Assembly: GCA_937902455.1 (NCBI GenBank)
Contig: CALELI010000143.1
Span: 1 to 5,159, forward strand
DNA length: 5,159 nt
Direction of reading: 5' to 3'
DNA from: an uncultured Prevotellaceae bacterium
GTDB lineage: Bacteria; Bacteroidota; Bacteroidia; Bacteroidales; Bacteroidaceae
The stretch's first letter is position 1. Each line of letters starts with the position of its first letter. The notes under the pieces were generated by a model. It saw only the letters and a program-made list of their open reading frames with translations. It was not told the origin of the DNA and ran no database searches. The position numbers and the translations under genes were made by a program. Shown here piece by piece: positions 4,876 through 5,159 of the stretch.

Positions 4876-5159
4876 AGGGTGTTGCTGCTGGATGGTGCCA
4901 TGGGGACCATGTTGCAGAAGAAAGGTTTCAAGGGAAATTATGACGCATTGTCGCTGACTAATCCTGATGCTATTGCTGATGTTCATCGGCAGTATCTCGA
5001 AGCTGGTGCGGACATAATAGAGACTTGTACCTTCAATGCCCAGCGAATCTCTCAGAGGGAATATGGACTGACCGACAAGGTGAGGGAGATGAATCTTGCT
5101 GCTGCGGGAATTGCCCGTAGGGAGGCTGACAGGATGACTGCGCTGACTCCTGACCAGCC
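4858..5159 (+). CDS. metH: Methionine synthase MetH-like, homocysteine-binding domain (3' partial)
   Basis: First 100 codons of a protein starting with the homocysteine S-methyltransferase barrel of cobalamin-dependent methionine synthase, which transfers the methyl of 5-methyl-THF to homocysteine. Visible are VLLLDGAMGTML (residues 8-19), the segment Q-K-K-G-F-K-G-N-Y-D-A-L-S-L-T-N-P, YLEAGADIIETCTFNAQRIS and then NLAAAGIARREADR; the frame runs off the window end. Compared with E. coli MetH it lacks about 18 residues after the GTM motif and has only 7 residues before VLLLDG, so the N-terminus is compact. ATG 4858 is the best start; TTG 4843 or GTG 4879 are alternatives, and the frame is closed upstream by TAG at 4819. 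The metA-metF context favours metH, but a stand-alone homocysteine methyltransferase cannot be excluded because the cobalamin domains would lie beyond the window. Confidence 0.85.
   Translation, partial: MNCELNRVLLLDGAMGTMLQKKGFKGNYDALSLTNPDAIADVHRQYLEAGADIIETCTFNAQRISQREYGLTDKVREMNLAAAGIARREADRMTALTPDQ

Noticed and set aside
4879..4881. GTG as the metH start
   Set aside because: It would begin directly at the first beta strand (VLLLDG) with no lead residues; ATG 4858 fits better, though it is not excluded.

Overview
The window looks like an ordinary chromosomal stretch from a Bacteroidales bacterium, most likely Prevotellaceae. That placement is an inference. It rests on Bacteroidetes-type promoter elements (TTTG, 19 bases, TAnnTTTG-like), AT-rich leaders without a Shine-Dalgarno site, a MetA of the acetyl-CoA (Glu111) type, a MetF with the extra segment I associate with Bacteroidetes, and a FucP-like transporter next to a NahK-like sugar kinase. 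All five genes are on the + strand.

Region 1 (1-2371), sugar uptake and activation: the 3' part of an APH-fold sugar kinase (1-955), a spacer of tandem heptamer repeats in inverted orientation (940-1094), and a 12-TM MFS sugar transporter (1109-2311) closed by a strong intrinsic terminator (2338-2371). The likely logic is import of a hexose or amino sugar followed by phosphorylation.

Region 2 (2372-2773), a gene-poor spacer: a weak upstream promoter candidate, several small hairpins, and a well-formed Bacteroidetes promoter (2702-2732) about 40 bases before metA. I recognise no riboswitch.

Region 3 (2774-5159), methionine synthesis: metA (homoserine O-acyltransferase, predicted to use acetyl-CoA), metF (methylenetetrahydrofolate reductase) and the first 100 codons of a metH-like gene, probably one operon. 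MetA activates homoserine, MetF makes 5-methyl-THF, and MetH would pass the methyl group to homocysteine. The sulfhydrylase that makes homocysteine is not in the window.

The most notable signal is in the spacers, not the genes. Three of four contain 7-base repeats (AATTRTG, AGTTAAC and AGTTTAG types). One tract supplies the last codons and stop of the kinase, and another supplies the apparent metH start codon. The two tracts between kinase and transporter are complementary, and nearly every variation in the second keeps pairing in sense RNA through G-U wobbles. Two palindromic elements lie just downstream of metA and metF. I found no phage, CRISPR, RNA gene, insertion sequence or defence system.
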